A DNA stretch of 64,000 bases from contig NZ_JAGKIK010000002.1 in the NCBI RefSeq assembly GCF_017897595.1, positions 248,001 to 312,000 of the forward strand, written 5' to 3'. Origin of the DNA: Aquimarina sp. U1-2 (lineage in GTDB: Bacteria > Bacteroidota > Bacteroidia > Flavobacteriales > Flavobacteriaceae). The translations under genes and the position numbers were made by a program. The notes beneath the pieces were generated by a model. It ran no database searches, had not been told where the DNA came from, and saw nothing but the letters and a program-made list of their open reading frames with translations. Below, piece by piece: positions 55,215-63,222 of the stretch; within the stretch, counting starts at the first letter, position 1; the number at the start of each line of letters is the position of its first letter.

Positions 55215-55299
55215 ACTTTTCCCTTCGTCGGTATTAACCGCATCAGGTTCAAAGGGTATTTCTCAGACCTAAACCAAAGTTTAAGGACACCCCTAAAGT
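55215..55299 (-). ncRNA. TPP riboswitch upstream of thiS
   Basis: On the minus strand the conserved THI-element words appear in order: AGGGGTGTCC, CTGAGAAATACCC, GAACCTGATGCGG, TTAATACCGACGAAGGGA. The closing stem P1 is ACTTT (5') with AAAGT (3'). It lies about 80 nt before the thiS start and should lower expression of the whole thi run when TPP is abundant. Confidence 0.95.
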
Positions 55300-55330
55300 T
55301 TATTTATATAAAAATACTGAAACTTAGATG

Positions 55331-55367
55331 AAAAAAGAGGTTAAAATATTTTTTTAACCTCTTTTTT
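55331..55367 (-). terminator. Terminator of the TPP-controlled TonB receptor gene
   Basis: A perfect 16-bp stem, AAAAAAGAGGTTAAAA and its complement, with a 5-nt loop. T-runs lie on both sides. It sits directly after the receptor's stop codon and before the thi riboswitch. Confidence 0.9.
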
Positions 55368-55368
55368 C

Positions 55369-57558
55369 TTAAAATTTTAATGTTGCTCCGACTAAGAAAT
55401 TAATCCCTGCCTGAGGATAAAATCCAGTAAAATATGCTGTTCTCACTCCTGTAGCGCTTTGGTTATCTGGGAAATCACCTAATGCAAAAGCATAGCCATT
55501 CGATTCATATTCGAGATCAAATATATTATTGATCAATCCTGTGAATACTATTGATCTAAAAACAGAAAACCCTTTAATTTCGTAAACCACATTCAAATCA
55601 TTAACAAAAAAGCTATCCAGTTTGAGATTGTCATTATCTAGATTTGTAAGCTGCTGTTCTCCCACAAACTTTGACAGAAATCCAAGTTGAAGTCCTTTTG
55701 CAGGCTGGTAAATAAGCATATTGCCTGCAACTATACTAGGTGAATATGAAATTTCTGTATCCCCTAAGTTGGTGAGTGCACCATCAACTGTCGCAACAAA
55801 ATCTACATTTCTATTCGTACTAAGCGCGATATTAGGTTTCATTCTAAATGCATTTAGTAGCTGAATATCGGCATCAATTTCAATTCCTAAACGATAACTT
55901 TCACCACTTGTTTCTCGAATAGGCGCTCCCACATCGTCTAAAGCACCAGTCAATACCAATTGATTTTGATATTGCATGTAATATACATTGGCATTCACTA
56001 CAGTATTTTCATGATTGTATCGCCATCCTAATTCGAAATCATTTAGGGTCTCGGCAGTAGTAATACCATTTTCAAAATCGTCACGTCTAGGTTCTCTGTT
56101 CGCTCTGGCATAAGAAGCATAAAGCTGGTGCGAAGGATTGATTTGATACGTAAAACCTGCTTTAGGGTTGAAGAAATTAAAGTTTTCATCGATCACTAGA
56201 GGTTCTCCTGTAGAAGCATCACCTGTAGTATCATAGTTGATAAACCGACCTTGAAGATCTAAAAAGGCACTCCATTGATCATCAATTCTATAGGTAGCTT
56301 TTCCGAAAATGGTAAATTCATCTTTTTTTCCGTTTCCGAAGTAATACTGATCGCGAATTTCAGAACCGCCAGCATTTTGAGCCCATATCACTTCTCCAAA
56401 ATGATCACCATCGTAGTGGCTAAAATATGTTCCGAAATCAACATCAATGGTGTTGTTTTTGTAATTTGCGGTGGCATTAATTACATAAAAATCGTTGTCT
56501 AACCATCTACGGCGGATCAGATCGGTTGTATTGATGGTATCATTAGCAATAATGATCGGGGTAAAGCCGTAGTCGGCAAAATCCTCATCCTCTCTATATT
56601 GCTCAAAAAAACCTCTGCCGTACGTATAATTTAAGCCTAGATTTGTAGACCAGTTATTGTTATACCTTTGATTCCAATGTAATTGATAATGATCTTGTTT
56701 GTAGTCATCAACTTCGTTGTCATAAAAACGAGTGTTTCCCTCATCATCAGTATACCGCCCTATAGGGTTAAATGTTCTATTTTCTTCTAGAGTTTCAGCA
56801 TCTATACCATCCCATGATTGATAGGTAATATTATGACCTCCAAAAATTATCGCTTTGATTAGTGTATTATCATCTACATACGAGCCTTGTAGAAAATAGG
56901 ATTTTAAATCTGCAAAAGCACGATCTATATAACCGTCTGAGACAATATTTGATAGTCGACCTGCAATTTCAATATGGTCATTTAATAACCCGGTACTAAA
57001 CTTAACATTGTGCCTACGCGTACCAAATGAACCAAAAGAGTTTGCAATTTCTGCACGAGCCTCTTCAGAAACAGCGTCTGTTAATAAATTTAAACTTGCC
57101 CCAAAAGCTCCAGAACCATTAGTTGAGGTACCTACTCCTCGTTGCAATTGCAAATCTTCGATTGATGAAGCAAAATCTGGTAAATTTACCCAAAATGTAC
57201 CCTGACTTTCTGCATCATTAAACGGAATTCCGTTTAATGTTACATTTACGCGAGAGGCATCGCTACCTCTAACTCTTATGTAAGTATATCCGATTCCTGT
57301 TCCGGCATCGGTTGTGGTTACCACACCTGGCAGATAATTTAATAATATTGGAATATCCTGACCAAGATTGCGCTCTTCAATTTCTTCTTTGGATAAATTC
57401 GAGTGTGTAATAGGCGAATCGGCATCTACTCGCACAGATTTCACCAACACTTCATCTAGTTTTTCCATTCCGTCAGGAATAGAATCTTTTTGCACTTCTT
57501 GGCCCAACATTGTTACGTAAGCAAAGAAAAATACAACATAAAATAATAAACGTTTCAT
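55369..57558 (-). CDS. TonB-dependent receptor under TPP control (thiamine-related uptake)
   Basis: The 729-residue outer-membrane receptor has a signal peptide to about residue 19, a plug with NLGQDIPILLNYLPGVVTTTDAG and YTYIRVRGSDASRVNVTLNG, and a barrel ending in FLVGATLKF. There is no CarboxypepD_reg domain, unlike the tandem receptors at 16672-22441. A TPP riboswitch precedes it, so it probably imports thiamine or a precursor; no PnuT-type inner-membrane transporter is nearby. It lies upstream of the thi run on the same strand, with its own terminator. Confidence 0.93.
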   Translation of the reverse strand: MKRLLFYVVFFFAYVTMLGQEVQKDSIPDGMEKLDEVLVKSVRVDADSPITHSNLSKEEIEERNLGQDIPILLNYLPGVVTTTDAGTGIGYTYIRVRGSDASRVNVTLNGIPFNDAESQGTFWVNLPDFASSIEDLQLQRGVGTSTNGSGAFGASLNLLTDAVSEEARAEIANSFGSFGTRRHNVKFSTGLLNDHIEIAGRLSNIVSDGYIDRAFADLKSYFLQGSYVDDNTLIKAIIFGGHNITYQSWDGIDAETLEENRTFNPIGRYTDDEGNTRFYDNEVDDYKQDHYQLHWNQRYNNNWSTNLGLNYTYGRGFFEQYREDEDFADYGFTPIIIANDTINTTDLIRRRWLDNDFYVINATANYKNNTIDVDFGTYFSHYDGDHFGEVIWAQNAGGSEIRDQYYFGNGKKDEFTIFGKATYRIDDQWSAFLDLQGRFINYDTTGDASTGEPLVIDENFNFFNPKAGFTYQINPSHQLYASYARANREPRRDDFENGITTAETLNDFELGWRYNHENTVVNANVYYMQYQNQLVLTGALDDVGAPIRETSGESYRLGIEIDADIQLLNAFRMKPNIALSTNRNVDFVATVDGALTNLGDTEISYSPSIVAGNMLIYQPAKGLQLGFLSKFVGEQQLTNLDNDNLKLDSFFVNDLNVVYEIKGFSVFRSIVFTGLINNIFDLEYESNGYAFALGDFPDNQSATGVRTAYFTGFYPQAGINFLVGATLKF

Positions 57559-57717
57559 TCGTAAATTATGGTTTACGAATAAAAGGGGTAATTATTCAGC
57601 TATTAAAAATTAATTGATATATGTAAATGCGCAATGGTTTGCGAATTTATATTTGATCATAGTTATATAAATTTTTACCGCACCATCTCGCTCGTCACAA
57701 AAAGTATATTCGCTTTT

Positions 57718-57884
57718 TTGCTCCGCTGTCCCTTGGCAGCATTACCCGCCCAGGTTCATTGGGTATGATCTCAGCCTATTCGAGTTACGAGTTACGAGTT
57801 ACGAGTTACGAGTTAAAAAACTCAAAACTCTGAACTCAAAACTCAAAAACTGGAAAAAAGCACCCCTTTGAGATTTAACGGCAA
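57718..57884 (-). ncRNA. TPP riboswitch with a repeat-filled P3 arm, upstream of the TonB receptor
   Basis: On the minus strand: AAGGGGTGC (57860-57868), then a long variable insert, GCTGAGATCATACCC, GAACCTGGGCGGGTAATG and CTGCCAAGGGACAG. P1 can pair TTGC with GCAA at the edges (57718-57721 and 57881-57884). The insert between GGGGTGC and CTGAGA is about 75 nt, made largely of five CGAGTTA units (57781-57815, plus strand) and a facing tract of ACTC words. Receptor start is about 160 nt downstream. Confidence 0.92.
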
Positions 57885-58017
57885 AAGTACTATGTTTTAT
57901 TGATTTATTGTAACTTTATTTCATAGAATACCTGTAGGCAATGCTTTTTTCTTTTTTGAGTTATTACTAATGACATTGAATGGAAATACTTTGGGTTTTA
58001 TTTTGAAGTTAATGTAT

Positions 58018-58062
58018 TGGTATCGTCAAAGGATCTAATATCTCGAGGTAGTTTACTTAAGG
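58018..58062 (+). repeat. Modular hairpin repeat, copy E (short)
   Basis: TTGGT-atc-GTCAA (wobble-compatible), AAGGATCTAATATCT, CGAGGTAGTTTACTT. The middle modules are missing. It is 50 nt upstream of the hybrid kinase gene, in a region otherwise without features apart from the riboswitch. Confidence 0.7.
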
Positions 58063-58111
58063 GTGTGAAATATTATGAACTAGTGTTTGTGATAGTGTAA
58101 GTGGTGAAATC

Positions 58112-60538
58112 ATGAAAAATACTAAACGATCTGTTACGTCTAAAATTATTGCTGGCTATTTTCTTGCCGGGGTACTTGCTGTAACGGCTTTTTGGATTAT
58201 TTATCGTCAAATCACTAATTACACAGAGATTACCGAGATTAAAAGTGAAAATAATGAAAAACTCTTTCTGGTTGGAGAAGCTATTACCGGCTTATATGAG
58301 GCTGAGAGTTTGACAAGAAATATCATTCAAACGTCTGATGTCGTAAAATTTAAGACCTATAAAAGTAAAATAGATACAATTCTTAAAACGATCAATAAAG
58401 TTTCTGAAATCTCAGATGATACATTACAGACCCGAAAAATTGATAGTATTAAGTACCTTATTGATAGTAAAAATAAAAACCTAAAAGAGCTTGTTAGGAT
58501 TTATGAACAGCGAAAACAAAAAGGATTATACGAAACAGCAATTGATGAATTAAAAAAAGTAAACAAAAGTTTTGGGGGGTACGATAATTATGATGAAAGG
58601 TTTGGTAAATACGACGCACGCACCAAAAGAGCACTTATCGATATCCTAGAGTATACAAAGCAGGATAACGCAAAACGCCTGACCAATCAAACAATAGATT
58701 CGCTTGCTACATCTGTAAAACAAGTATTGGCAGAGCTTGAGGAGAAAGACAAAAAATATAAACGCGAAATCTCAGCAAAAGAGAACAATCTTCTAAAAAA
58801 TGATCAAATTATTACCAAACAATTAAGAGATCTACTTGCGGCTATCGAACGTAATGAAAGAAATCAATATTTTGTGCGTTTAGATGCCTCTAACGAAGTA
58901 CTAGAAACTACCTCTAACATCATATTGATTATTGCTGCAGTAAGTTTTTTAATTGCGATCATTTTCTTGTTTTTAATTACAAAAGACGTTTCTCGCAGCC
59001 AGAAATATCGCAACGAACTCGAAGCAGAAAAAATATACACCGAAACGCTTTTAAAAACGAGAGAATCTTTGATCAATACTGTAACTCATGATTTGCGTTC
59101 TCCTCTAAATACAGTAATTGGATATTCAGATTTACTAGAAAGAACCGGACTTGACACTAAACAGAAACACTATCTTGAGCATTTAAAAAAATCGTCAGAC
59201 TATATTTTACATCTGGTAAATGATCTTTTGGATCTCTCGAAACTTGAAGCTGGCAGAATGATCATAGAAGAACTGCCATTCTCACCCAAAAAATTAATTG
59301 AAAATACGGTTTCTAGTGTAATTCCGATTAACGATAAGAAAAATCTGGACGTTTTTATCTATACCGATGATCAATTAAACAAACAATTTCTGGGCGATCC
59401 TTTTAGAATAAAACAAGTACTTACAAATTTATTGAACAATGCTTATAAATTTACTAATGAAGGTGCTATAACTGTCGAGAGCAGGATCCTTGAAAACGGT
59501 GTTGGTGAAAAGCAATTGGTCATCTCTGTAAAAGATACCGGGATTGGGATCACAAAAAAGCAACAGCAATATATTTTTAATGAATTTTCTCAAGGAGATG
59601 CAGATACCGAAAAGCGGTACGGCGGTTTTGGCCTGGGTCTGGCTATTACAAAAAAAATAATAGAATTATTAGAGGGTACTATTCGTTTGGATAGCGAACC
59701 TGATAAAGGAAGTGAATTTACTTTTCAAATTCCTATAAAACTATCACACACATTGGCACCAGATGAAGAACCTGAAGTTTTTGAGCTTCAGAGTTTTTCT
59801 AATAAAAAGGTGTTGATTGTAGACGATGACCCAAGTCAACTAGCATTAACGAGCGAAGTAGCATCATTAGCAGGACTCTCGTATGATGTATGTAAAAATG
59901 GTACCGAGGCGATGTCTTTCTTGCAGAACAACGCTTATGATTTGGTACTAACCGACATTCAGATGCCGAAAATGGACGGATTTGAGCTCATACAAGCGAT
60001 AAAAGATGATACGTCTCTTTCGAGTATACCTGTGATAGCTTTGTCTGGTAGAACAGGTATCTCATATACTGCATATCAGGAAGCCGGATTTGCAGGAAGT
60101 TTACGAAAACCTTATGCGCCAAAAGAGCTGATACGTCTTATTGCAGAAATATTAAGTGTAGCACTGAATACATATCCTGATACCCCTATTCATGACCATC
60201 TATCAGACGCATATTCTTTAGAAGATTTAATGTTGTTTGCTCACGGAGATTCTGATTCACTATATGCAATTTTGGATACTTTTTACGAAAGTACTATTGA
60301 AAATATAGCCGAATTGAAATCAAAAGTAGAACTTAAAGACATAAATAGCATAAAAAAGATTGCACATAAAATGCTTCCTATGTTTAAGCAAATAAAAGCA
60401 AAAGATGTAGTACCGATTCTAATGAAATTAGAGCATCCGCATGATTATGAATTAGATACCTTGTCTATTTTATCATTAACCCATGCAGGTATAGAAAAAA
60501 TAGAGGATCTAATAAGTAAACTCAAAGTCGAGAATTAA
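58112..60538 (+). CDS. Hybrid histidine kinase with receiver and Hpt domains
   Basis: 808 residues: TM1 (about 12-31), a periplasmic helical sensor region (about 32-268), TM2 (about 269-289), HisKA with the phospho-His in THDLRSPLNTVIGYS (His326), HATPase_c (about 435-545: LTNLLNNAYKFT, DTGIGI, GFGLGLAI), receiver (about 565-685, Asp in LVLTDIQMPKMDG) and a C-terminal Hpt-like domain with His in IAHKMLPMF (about 751). It likely runs an internal phosphorelay to the convergent NtrC-type regulator; their 3' ends overlap by 4 nt. The signal is unknown. Confidence 0.93.
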   Translation: MKNTKRSVTSKIIAGYFLAGVLAVTAFWIIYRQITNYTEITEIKSENNEKLFLVGEAITGLYEAESLTRNIIQTSDVVKFKTYKSKIDTILKTINKVSEISDDTLQTRKIDSIKYLIDSKNKNLKELVRIYEQRKQKGLYETAIDELKKVNKSFGGYDNYDERFGKYDARTKRALIDILEYTKQDNAKRLTNQTIDSLATSVKQVLAELEEKDKKYKREISAKENNLLKNDQIITKQLRDLLAAIERNERNQYFVRLDASNEVLETTSNIILIIAAVSFLIAIIFLFLITKDVSRSQKYRNELEAEKIYTETLLKTRESLINTVTHDLRSPLNTVIGYSDLLERTGLDTKQKHYLEHLKKSSDYILHLVNDLLDLSKLEAGRMIIEELPFSPKKLIENTVSSVIPINDKKNLDVFIYTDDQLNKQFLGDPFRIKQVLTNLLNNAYKFTNEGAITVESRILENGVGEKQLVISVKDTGIGITKKQQQYIFNEFSQGDADTEKRYGGFGLGLAITKKIIELLEGTIRLDSEPDKGSEFTFQIPIKLSHTLAPDEEPEVFELQSFSNKKVLIVDDDPSQLALTSEVASLAGLSYDVCKNGTEAMSFLQNNAYDLVLTDIQMPKMDGFELIQAIKDDTSLSSIPVIALSGRTGISYTAYQEAGFAGSLRKPYAPKELIRLIAEILSVALNTYPDTPIHDHLSDAYSLEDLMLFAHGDSDSLYAILDTFYESTIENIAELKSKVELKDINSIKKIAHKMLPMFKQIKAKDVVPILMKLEHPHDYELDTLSILSLTHAGIEKIEDLISKLKVEN

Positions 60539-61887
60539 AGGCTAATATCGTACTGTTTTAATTTATTGTACAGTGTTTTGCGATCTATAGATAGCATTCT
60601 GGCGGCTTTGGCTTTATTACCATTTGCTCTTTCTAGTGCATCAAGAATAAGTTCTTGCTCATTTTGATTTTTAAACAATCCGTAGGTATGTTTTGAGTTT
60701 TGCGATGCATTGGCAACATCTTTGGGTAGAATATCAAGGGTAATCATATCCTTTTGAGAAAGCAGTACAGAACGCTTTACTATATTTTTAAGCTCTCTAA
60801 GGTTTCCGGGCCAATAATATTTTTTGAAAGCCTCTAACACCTCATCGGCAAAACCTACTACGTTTTTATCCAATTCCATGTTAGATTCTTCAAGAAAATG
60901 ATTGGCAAATAGCATTAAATCTTCAATTCTATCTTTTAGAGGTGGTACTTTAATTGTAAATTCATTTAAACGATGGTATAAATCTTCTCTAAAATCACCT
61001 TCTTTTACGGCTGTACTTAAATCCTCATTAGTTGCAGCGATAACCCGAATGTCAACTTCGATTTCTTTATTGCTACCTACAGGTTTGATCTTCCGTTCCT
61101 GTAGTGCTCGTAATAACTGTACCTGTAGTTCATAACTTAAATTTCCTATTTCATCAAGAAATAAGGTACCACCATTTGCGGCTTCAAAGTGCCCTACTTT
61201 GTCATTAACAGCCCCAGTAAACGATCCTTTGATATGACCAAAAAATTCGCTAGACGCAATTTCTTTGGGTATCGCACCGCAGTCTACAGGTACAAATGGT
61301 TTTTCTGAACGTTTACTCGATTTATGAATACTACTTGCTACGTACTCTTTACCCGTACCGCTATCTCCTACAATGAGAACAGACATTCGTGTAGGAGCTA
61401 CCAAAGCCACATATTCATTTAATTTTTTTGAAGCATCACTAACGCCTCTAACAAAAGAAGCATTGGTGCTGTTGGAAACTCTTTTGGGAACCTTGACTTT
61501 GTTTTCTCTATGCGTATCGCCCTTTTTATGTGAAAGTAAAGCCTTATCTATGGTTTGTAAAATAGTATCGGGGTTAAAAGGTTTAGATACATAGTCGAAA
61601 GCACCAAGTTTTATAGCATTTACGGCCATGTTTATTTCGGCATAACCTGTCATGATAATTACTTGGGTAGACGGGTTGTTGGTCAGAATTTCATCCAAAA
61701 GAGTGATTCCATCTCTGTCAGGTAGTCGTACATCGGCCAACACCACGTCAAATACCTCTTGCTTAATTTTTGGGATAGCTTCATTGCCAGAAAACGCAGT
61801 CACCACCTCATAGTCCTTTTTTTGTAAAAAAGTTTTGAGCATCGTACAAAAAGCGACATCATCCTCTACAATAAGTATTTTTGACAT
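60535..61887 (-). CDS. NtrC-type sigma-54-dependent response regulator
   Basis: 450 residues: receiver with phospho-acceptor in ADVRLPDRDG (Asp52), AAA+ domain with Walker A VGDSGTGKE (about 173-181), a GSFTGA loop (221-226; GAFTGA in most family members), Walker B GGTLFLDEIG, and a C-terminal Fis-type HTH (NGNKAKAARMLSIDRKTLYN). It activates sigma-54 promoters when phosphorylated. The convergent hybrid kinase is its likely partner. Its upstream region has repeat copy F and the 53-nt element shared with the OmpA gene. Confidence 0.95.
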   Translation of the reverse strand: MSKILIVEDDVAFCTMLKTFLQKKDYEVVTAFSGNEAIPKIKQEVFDVVLADVRLPDRDGITLLDEILTNNPSTQVIIMTGYAEINMAVNAIKLGAFDYVSKPFNPDTILQTIDKALLSHKKGDTHRENKVKVPKRVSNSTNASFVRGVSDASKKLNEYVALVAPTRMSVLIVGDSGTGKEYVASSIHKSSKRSEKPFVPVDCGAIPKEIASSEFFGHIKGSFTGAVNDKVGHFEAANGGTLFLDEIGNLSYELQVQLLRALQERKIKPVGSNKEIEVDIRVIAATNEDLSTAVKEGDFREDLYHRLNEFTIKVPPLKDRIEDLMLFANHFLEESNMELDKNVVGFADEVLEAFKKYYWPGNLRELKNIVKRSVLLSQKDMITLDILPKDVANASQNSKHTYGLFKNQNEQELILDALERANGNKAKAARMLSIDRKTLYNKLKQYDISL

Positions 61888-61906
61888 GTTGAAAGATTTA
61901 TTGATC

Positions 61907-61951
61907 TCACCAAAGGGTTTATTACTTCCCGAGGCAAGTTTACTACTACTA
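61907..61951 (+). repeat. Modular hairpin repeat, copy F (short, degraded)
   Basis: CACCAAAGGGTTTATTACTTCCCGAGG-type core followed by CAAGTTTACTACTAC. The left hairpin is lost and the palindrome is imperfect. It lies between the sigma-54 activator's start and its upstream shared element. Confidence 0.55.
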
Positions 61952-61956
61952 ATTAA

Positions 61957-62008
61957 TAGTGAACTGATTTAAACTTTTTTCAGTTTGCTAAAAAAATGCT
62001 GTTTTGCA
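61957..62008 (-). promoter_or_regulatory. 52-nt element upstream of the sigma-54 activator, shared with the OmpA gene
   Basis: Partner of 2866-2918. On the minus strand the invariant core AAAAAGTTTAAA is flanked by CTGA and TCAG arms. The element is about 70 nt upstream of the activator's start codon. No TANNTTTG box lies between. Confidence 0.55.
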
Positions 62009-62081
62009 CTTCTATATTATAATTTATGACTTCCGTAGCGCTGCTATGCAAGTAAAAAATTACTTCATACAAGCACAAAAC
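62001..62081. repeat. Nested inverted repeat with CGTAGC apex, copy 2
   Basis: Outer arms GTTTTGCACTT (62001-62011) and AAGCACAAAAC (62071-62081); inner arms ACTTCCGTAGC (62029-62039) and GCTATGCAAGT (62043-62053) around gct. Copy 1 at 1485-1560 has the same apex but different, still complementary, arms. Confidence 0.7.
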
Positions 62082-62202
62082 CTTTTGCAATCGCACCATC
62101 TGGCACCTTCCAATTGGTCGGTCCTGCCTAAATCAAAAAAGTTTAAATTAGTTCAGTATAAAATTACGATTAAAAACACACTTTGATCGAATAAAAACAT
62201 AA

Positions 62203-62236
62203 AAAAAGAGACCCTTGGGAGTGAGTCTCTTTTTTA
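62203..62236 (-). terminator. Terminator of the PepSY-like gene
   Basis: The stem AAAAAAGAGAC with GTCTCTTTTTT and a 12-nt loop lies about 60 nt after the stop codon of the gene at 62298-62630. Confidence 0.8.
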
Positions 62237-62297
62237 GCACTAAACAACTTTATATCGTTCTTGGTTGCAAAACGATATCCTTTTTCTACCCCTAGAT

Positions 62298-62630
62298 TTA
62301 AGATTTATTGTCGTTTGGCTTAATTAATTCGCCATTAGCGCTTGCAAATACAACTTTGGTATTTTCGTTAAGATCTTTTAATACGATTTTATAGGTATTA
62401 TCTTTTGAAATATATGCTTCAGCAATTTCAAATCTAAGGTAGTTTCTCGCTATTGTTTCATGTACGGCCAGCGGAAGCTCTAACACTTTTACCTCAGTAT
62501 ATTCTTGTAATTCATACTCATAATCTATAAACTCAGGATGATTATTCATGGCTAATTCGTCTTGAGCTAATGCACCCTGTGCAGAAAAGATACTTACTAC
62601 TATCATTACTATCATTGGTAACTTTTTCAT
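62298..62630 (-). CDS. Small secreted protein, PepSY-like
   Basis: The 110 residues start with a signal peptide ending in GALAQ. The mature part has one predicted repeat with ELPLAVHETIARNYLRFEIAE, then YKIVLKDLNENTKVVFASANGELI, the pattern of PepSY-like periplasmic proteins of this phylum (PF11396-type). Function unknown. A weak sigma-54-like site (TGGAACAATTATTACT on the minus strand, 62663-62678) lies about 33-48 nt upstream, which would fit control by the neighbouring activator. Confidence 0.72.
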   Translation of the reverse strand: MKKLPMIVMIVVSIFSAQGALAQDELAMNNHPEFIDYEYELQEYTEVKVLELPLAVHETIARNYLRFEIAEAYISKDNTYKIVLKDLNENTKVVFASANGELIKPNDNKS

Positions 62631-62662
62631 TGGGTTATTGAATTAATCAACACTTAACAGAT

Positions 62663-62678
62663 AGTAATAATTGTTCCA
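62663..62678 (-). promoter_or_regulatory. Weak candidate sigma-54 promoter
   Basis: On the minus strand TGGAAC, 5 nt, TTACT. It differs from TGGCAC-N5-TTGCA at the -12 GC, so it may be weak or false. I list it because it precedes the gene nearest to the sigma-54 activator. Confidence 0.3.
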
Positions 62679-62820
62679 AAACTCTGGATCAATAGATAAA
62701 ATACACAACTAACTGAAAATCAATTTTTTGAAATAAAAACTTAGGTATAAATAATCCATTATAAATCGTGGAATACACACAAAAGTGTAGAAAAATTACA
62801 CACATTTATAGAGAACTGAT

Positions 62821-63222
62821 CTAGAATAATGGTTTTTTTCGATTATTTTTCTTCTGTGCAAGTTTTTGTTTGGCATCCAGGCGTTTAGCAACTGCTGCTT
62901 TTGAGGGTTTGGTAGCCATACGTTTTTTTGGAACTTGAAGGTTTACTTTTAAAGTATCTAGTAATCTTTGTATACCCAATTCTTTATTTCTATGTTGACT
63001 CCTACTATCATCACAATATACTAATAAAACTCCTGTTTTGGTCAACTTTGAAGATAACTTTTGAGACAGAAGTAGTTTTTCATCTGGTGAAAGCCCCTGT
63101 GAGTTTTCGATATCAAAACTAAGTTCGACTTTTGAAGAAACCTTATTAACATGCTGGCCCCCAGCACCCGAACTTCGAATGGCTTTAAACTTTAGCTCAT
63201 TAATGATGGTTGAAGTGTTCAC
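62821..63222 (-). CDS. arfB: Peptidyl-tRNA hydrolase ArfB (ribosome rescue)
   Basis: ArfB frees ribosomes stalled on mRNA without a stop codon. The GGQ motif is in RSSGAGGQHVNKVSSKVEL, where the Gln positions the hydrolytic water, and the C-terminal tail that enters the empty mRNA channel is basic (KKRMATKPSKAAVAKRLDAK and on). The 133-residue length is normal. Its start overlaps the DUF4301 stop by ATGA, so the two are probably coupled. Confidence 0.95.
   Translation of the reverse strand: MNTSTIINELKFKAIRSSGAGGQHVNKVSSKVELSFDIENSQGLSPDEKLLLSQKLSSKLTKTGVLLVYCDDSRSQHRNKELGIQRLLDTLKVNLQVPKKRMATKPSKAAVAKRLDAKQKLAQKKNNRKKPLF

Noticed and set aside
57781..57849. CRISPR-like array from the CGAGTTA repeats
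   Set aside because: The units are 7 nt, directly adjacent and without spacers, and they lie inside a TPP riboswitch arm.
62004..62186. A 60-codon frame downstream of the nested inverted repeat
   Set aside because: It runs through the inverted repeat, has no signal, domain or promoter, and its composition matches non-coding AT-rich DNA.
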